Below the pieces are notes generated by a model. It did not search any database. It was not told where the DNA came from and was given only the letters and a program-made list of their open reading frames with translations. Shown in pieces: positions 60,801-64,000 of a stretch of 64,000 nt of DNA (its first letter is position 1; each line of letters opens with the position of its first letter). Both the position numbers and the translations under genes were made by a program. Source of the DNA: Diadema setosum (Eukaryota; Echinodermata; Echinoidea; Diadematoida; Diadematidae); contig NC_092701.1 in assembly GCF_964275005.1 (NCBI RefSeq), positions 37,153,020-37,217,019 of the forward strand. Direction: 5' to 3'.

Positions 60801-62074
60801 TCGGAATCCCCACCCCACTCCTGGTTTTTCCAAACTGAACAACTAAAGCATTTCTACATAACGAGGCGCTTGTCCTCGAGTGCCGATCTCTGAGATTTAC
60901 CGTATAGAGAAATGGGGAATACCCATAATGTGTGGAGAATGGTGCATTGTAACTACTTCATGATCACTGAAGCTTGTGAATAGGGTGGTGACAGCCTTGA
61001 AATGCCAATCCAATTAAATCCATGTTTGAGTTGACTTCTGATAGGCCTTATATGTTATAGGGTATGATCGAACAAAAGCAAGAGTGAACGTCTCAGATAA
61101 ATTTTCTTCATAAAAGCAAACAGAGGAAAAAGTCACATACTATAACTTGACGCCATTGTGCCTTCACAAGTTTCCCCATGCATATAGGTGGCATGCAAAT
61201 CTTCATAGGAATTCTTTCGTAGACAAGAAGCCAATAAATTGTCACTGATGACATAATTGTGATTTGTTCTAGAGTTGTCAAGGATATGGTTGGGTTTTAG
61301 TTTGACAAATATTGACAATAAGAAAGGCCTTGTATTTCAAGGACAAAATTATCATAGAGAAAGGTGAGGTAGTGTGAGGCAATGTCATCGCTGCCTAACT
61401 TTCAAATCAACCAATTATCTTTTTATATTTGATAGATACATGTATTTAAAAAAAAAGGCAAGAAGGACTTCAACGTTCCGGAGGTGTCTTTTTTCCTTGT
61501 GCAACTTTAATGACAGAGGAACTTTAAATTTAAAGTTGATATGAGCCTGTGTTTCAAAAAGACGTTTTATAGTCATTTATAAGGACATATATGTAAGTAA
61601 TATGGAAGCTTTGTATCAAGACATGAGGCTGATTCCAAACAAACAAGAGAGCGAAGAAAACGACTGGATTTTTTTTAAAAAGAAAGTACTAATGGGGGTG
61701 GGGGGGGGGGGTTGCTACCATCTGAATGTTCAGTTCTGCCAAAGAAGTACAATTACCTTGTGTCTCTGTCACTATTTGATCTGTTTGTCAGTCGTGTTAC
61801 AGTTCTAGTTACCATGCTCTTTGTTAAATTGCCACATTTTCAATTTTCTTCCCGTAGGGACAATGCTGAAAAAACAACAAATTCTTATCACCTGATTATT
61901 CTGATGTCATATGGCATGTGCTATAAAAGGTGGACACTGTTACATAATCGGAAATATAAACATGACTTCAGTGATCTTTTGAGTTATCGAGCTTAGATAA
62001 CGGGGACTCAAGCTGGCAAAGAAGGCCTATAACTATAGTTAGTAAAATAATCATATAACCTTTGCTTACTTCGG
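60801..62074. other. Upstream flank, no gene recognised
   Basis: Only short, unconvincing frames are present. Contains a G-run at 61694-61711. Confidence 0.4.
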
Positions 62075-62320
62075 GTGCTGTTCGTTATTCCGAAGGTTCG
62101 ATATTCCGAAGGTTCGTTATTCCGAAGGTTCGTTAATCCGAAACACGCAAATTCCCTATACCTAGAGGTTCGTTAATCCAAAAATGAAAAAGGGTTCGTT
62201 TATCCGAACAGTGTGGCGTTATTCCGAAGATTTGTTCATCCGAAAATGAAATTCGGAAAAACGAACCTTCGGAATAAGGAATCTTCGGACTGAAGGGCCT
62301 TCGGAATAACGAGCTGTAAC
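62075..62320. mobile_element. Element built of TTCGTTATTCCGAAGG repeats
   Basis: Begins GTGCTGTTCGTTATTCCGAA and ends TTCGGAATAACGAGCTGTAAC, an inverted repeat. The left side has three successive 16-base TTCG-TATTCCGAAGG units, then more diverged ones (TTCGTTAATCCGAAA, TTCGTTTATCCGAAC, TTTGTTCATCCGAAAA). Imperfect direct repeats GCTTACTTCGGG and GCTTACTTCAGGG flank it. Confidence 0.65.
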
Positions 62321-62509
62321 CGCTTACTTCAGGGACCATAATCATAGAATGCATGTGCTTTTGGAGCATGACAATGTTGTATGATGCCCTCTATGCCCTG
62401 GCTAAAGTTTTCTCCGACACCTTACGCCATATCAAGCAGGGATTACACCTGGATATCATTATTCATCGTAACTGATAATTTAACGTCAACGTATACTTCG
62501 GCACCAAAG

Positions 62510-63120
62510 AGTAATACAGCCCACGTGTCATACTACCCACGAGTCACAAGGCCCATGAGCTAGACACAACTGCACATCGAGACACACGAGCTCGACACCA
62601 ACCCAATGAGGCCCCTGCTCTATTCAGTCCACGAGCAAGACACTGTCGACAAATCAGGCCCGTGAACTCAACAGTAGGCAAATGAGGCTCCCGAGCTCGA
62701 CACTAGGCAAAAATAAATAAATAAAAAAGGGTCCACGAGTTCGACATTACATCGCAGTGCTTATTTTCAGTGTTGAGCTCAAGGGTAATGTGCGTACTGT
62801 CTAGCTCATGTGTCTGTTTTGTAGCTAGTGGACCTGTTTTACTTAATGCTGAACTCATTTGCTGTGTAACTCTGTGTCGAATGTGCGCAGTTTTGAGCTC
62901 CTGGGCTTGTTGTTGTTGTTATTGTTGGCTAGTGTCGGGCTTGTGGGTCTTATTTCCGTATAACTAGTGTCTGCTTCATTATAGGCATGTTTTTCTCAGT
63001 GCCAAGCCAGTGGGCCTGTTTCACTTGATGTATAACTCATGAGCTGTCTGACTCATGGACCTTGCTTTTAATGTTTAGCTCGTGGGCCGTATGATTCGTA
63101 GGTTTCGAACTCGGGGGCTG
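62510..63120. repeat. Quasi-palindrome of about 30-base degenerate repeats
   Basis: Left of about 62765, words like CCCACGAGCTCGACAC and GGCAAATGAGG recur about every 30 bases. Right of it the complementary words (GTGTCGAGCTCGTGGGCC-like: TTGAGCTCCTGGGC, TAGCTCGTGGGCC, GAACTCGGGGGC) take over. So the two halves are opposed degenerate tandem repeats. No coding frame. Confidence 0.55.
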
Positions 63121-64000
63121 ACCCCGTTAAAACAAAGGAGATCTGACACTGAGGGGGAAAGAGGTTATATTAAGGAGTTCATCTCTTAATCGAAATGTGA
63201 TGGCGCTCTTCTCTTACCACGAGAAAAAAGATTGCTTCACAAGTCGGTCGTTTACAACATACCCGCAGAGGACACACAATCCATGAGGGTTTTGTCATTC
63301 GTGGTGGTGATATTGCTGTTGTATGTGTTCGATGGTGGTGGTTTCTTTATTGCGTTGATCGATTGCGGTTGACACTTGACACGATGTGTTCTACTGTGTT
63401 ATGCCGACATGTCTGTGTACTATTTCACGCACTCATCCACTCATAAAAATATAAGAATCGTTTTCCTTAAATTTTCATCGTTTGGCATTAGAACTTAATG
63501 GTGACATTACAACAGAATTTTTCTTTCACACAATACAATCAGGGTATCTCCTTATCGCTGCTTTGGCTGGCAGCAGAAATCAGACCAACCAACAAGATTA
63601 ACCTATCCACTTTGTTGGAGTACAAACAAAACATTGTACAGAAGCACTTTAACTTACTTGTATCTGTTAAATACACGGAAAACACTGCATAATGATCCAT
63701 AAACAAGTTTCAGATTGTTTGCTTATGTCGATTGACAGTCGATTTCCCAATAACCATAGCCTTGTTTTTTCTATTCTGCATAATACCATATTCTAGATTA
63801 CTCCGTATAAATTCCCAACATTCTCACATAATACCAAAATTTCCATATCACACCCTTCAAGTCCAATTAGAAACCATTGGCATGATCGTTGTAGAACAAC
63901 CTCGAAAATATTGATAAGTCACCTGAGAGAGAGAGGGGGGGGGGGGTGATATGTGTTTTTTGAACTATGATTATACTGTCAAGGAAAATTCAACATCATC
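63121..64000. other. Flank, no gene recognised
   Basis: No coding or structured signal beyond a short GTGGTG-rich stretch (63299-63345) and a GA/G run at 63926-63947. Confidence 0.4.

Noticed and set aside
1-64000. LTR retroelements, virus-like elements or capsid genes
   Set aside because: No paired long terminal repeats, protease, integrase or envelope-like frames were recognised; the only reverse transcriptases are of LINE type.

Overview
The window is animal nuclear DNA: AT-rich, intron-bearing, full of microsatellites, 5'-truncated LINEs with short tandem tails, a tRNA-derived SINE and many fold-back MITEs. The mix of repeats and the host genes fit a marine invertebrate deuterostome, most likely an echinoderm. 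The species assignment is an inference.

The host content is one gene family. A tandem cluster of deoxyribonuclease II (acid, lysosomal DNase) genes lies entirely on the minus strand. I assembled seven-exon models by hand from GT/AG boundaries and matching intron phases. Right to left these are gene A (exons between 50990 and 60628, 358 aa), gene B (41341-48249, 368 aa), gene C (exons 2-7 at 8801-12769, first exon supplied from 21223 or beyond, 361 aa) and D (3039-5891), a broken copy that lost the middle of the gene. A, B and C each sum to a whole number of codons, keep both HxK catalytic motifs and keep the six family cysteines.

The most unusual feature lies between gene C and gene B. From 19301 to 39056 there are five head-to-tail, nearly identical units of about 3.95 kb. 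Each unit holds the outer part of one arm of a large palindromic DNA transposon, a complete DNase II first exon (start codon, signal peptide, splice donor), its promoter with a TCACGTGA E-box, and a 5'-truncated LINE. Exons 2-7 exist only once downstream. Gene C therefore appears to have five interchangeable promoters and first exons feeding one body. The array starts inside the right arm of a 5.7 kb inverted-repeat transposon (15398-21110) that occupies intron 1 of gene C.

Layout: 1-3038, 3' flank of D with three insertions that are missing from the matching flank of gene B; 3039-5891, pseudogene D; 5892-8800, intergenic; 8801-12769, gene C body; 13240-15326, a quasi-palindrome and a LINE fragment; 15398-21110, giant palindromic transposon; 19301-39056, five-unit array; 39057-41340, intergenic; 41341-48249, gene B; 48250-50989, promoter of B, a small MITE and repeat tails; 50990-60628, gene A, with two TTAA MITEs, a tRNA-bearing MITE, a fold-back element and an RT-encoding LINE in its introns; 60629-64000, upstream flank with two odd internally repeated palindromic elements.

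No CRISPR array, rRNA, LTR retroelement or other virus-like element was recognised. All coordinates come from reading the sequence by eye; splice models have not been tested against transcripts.
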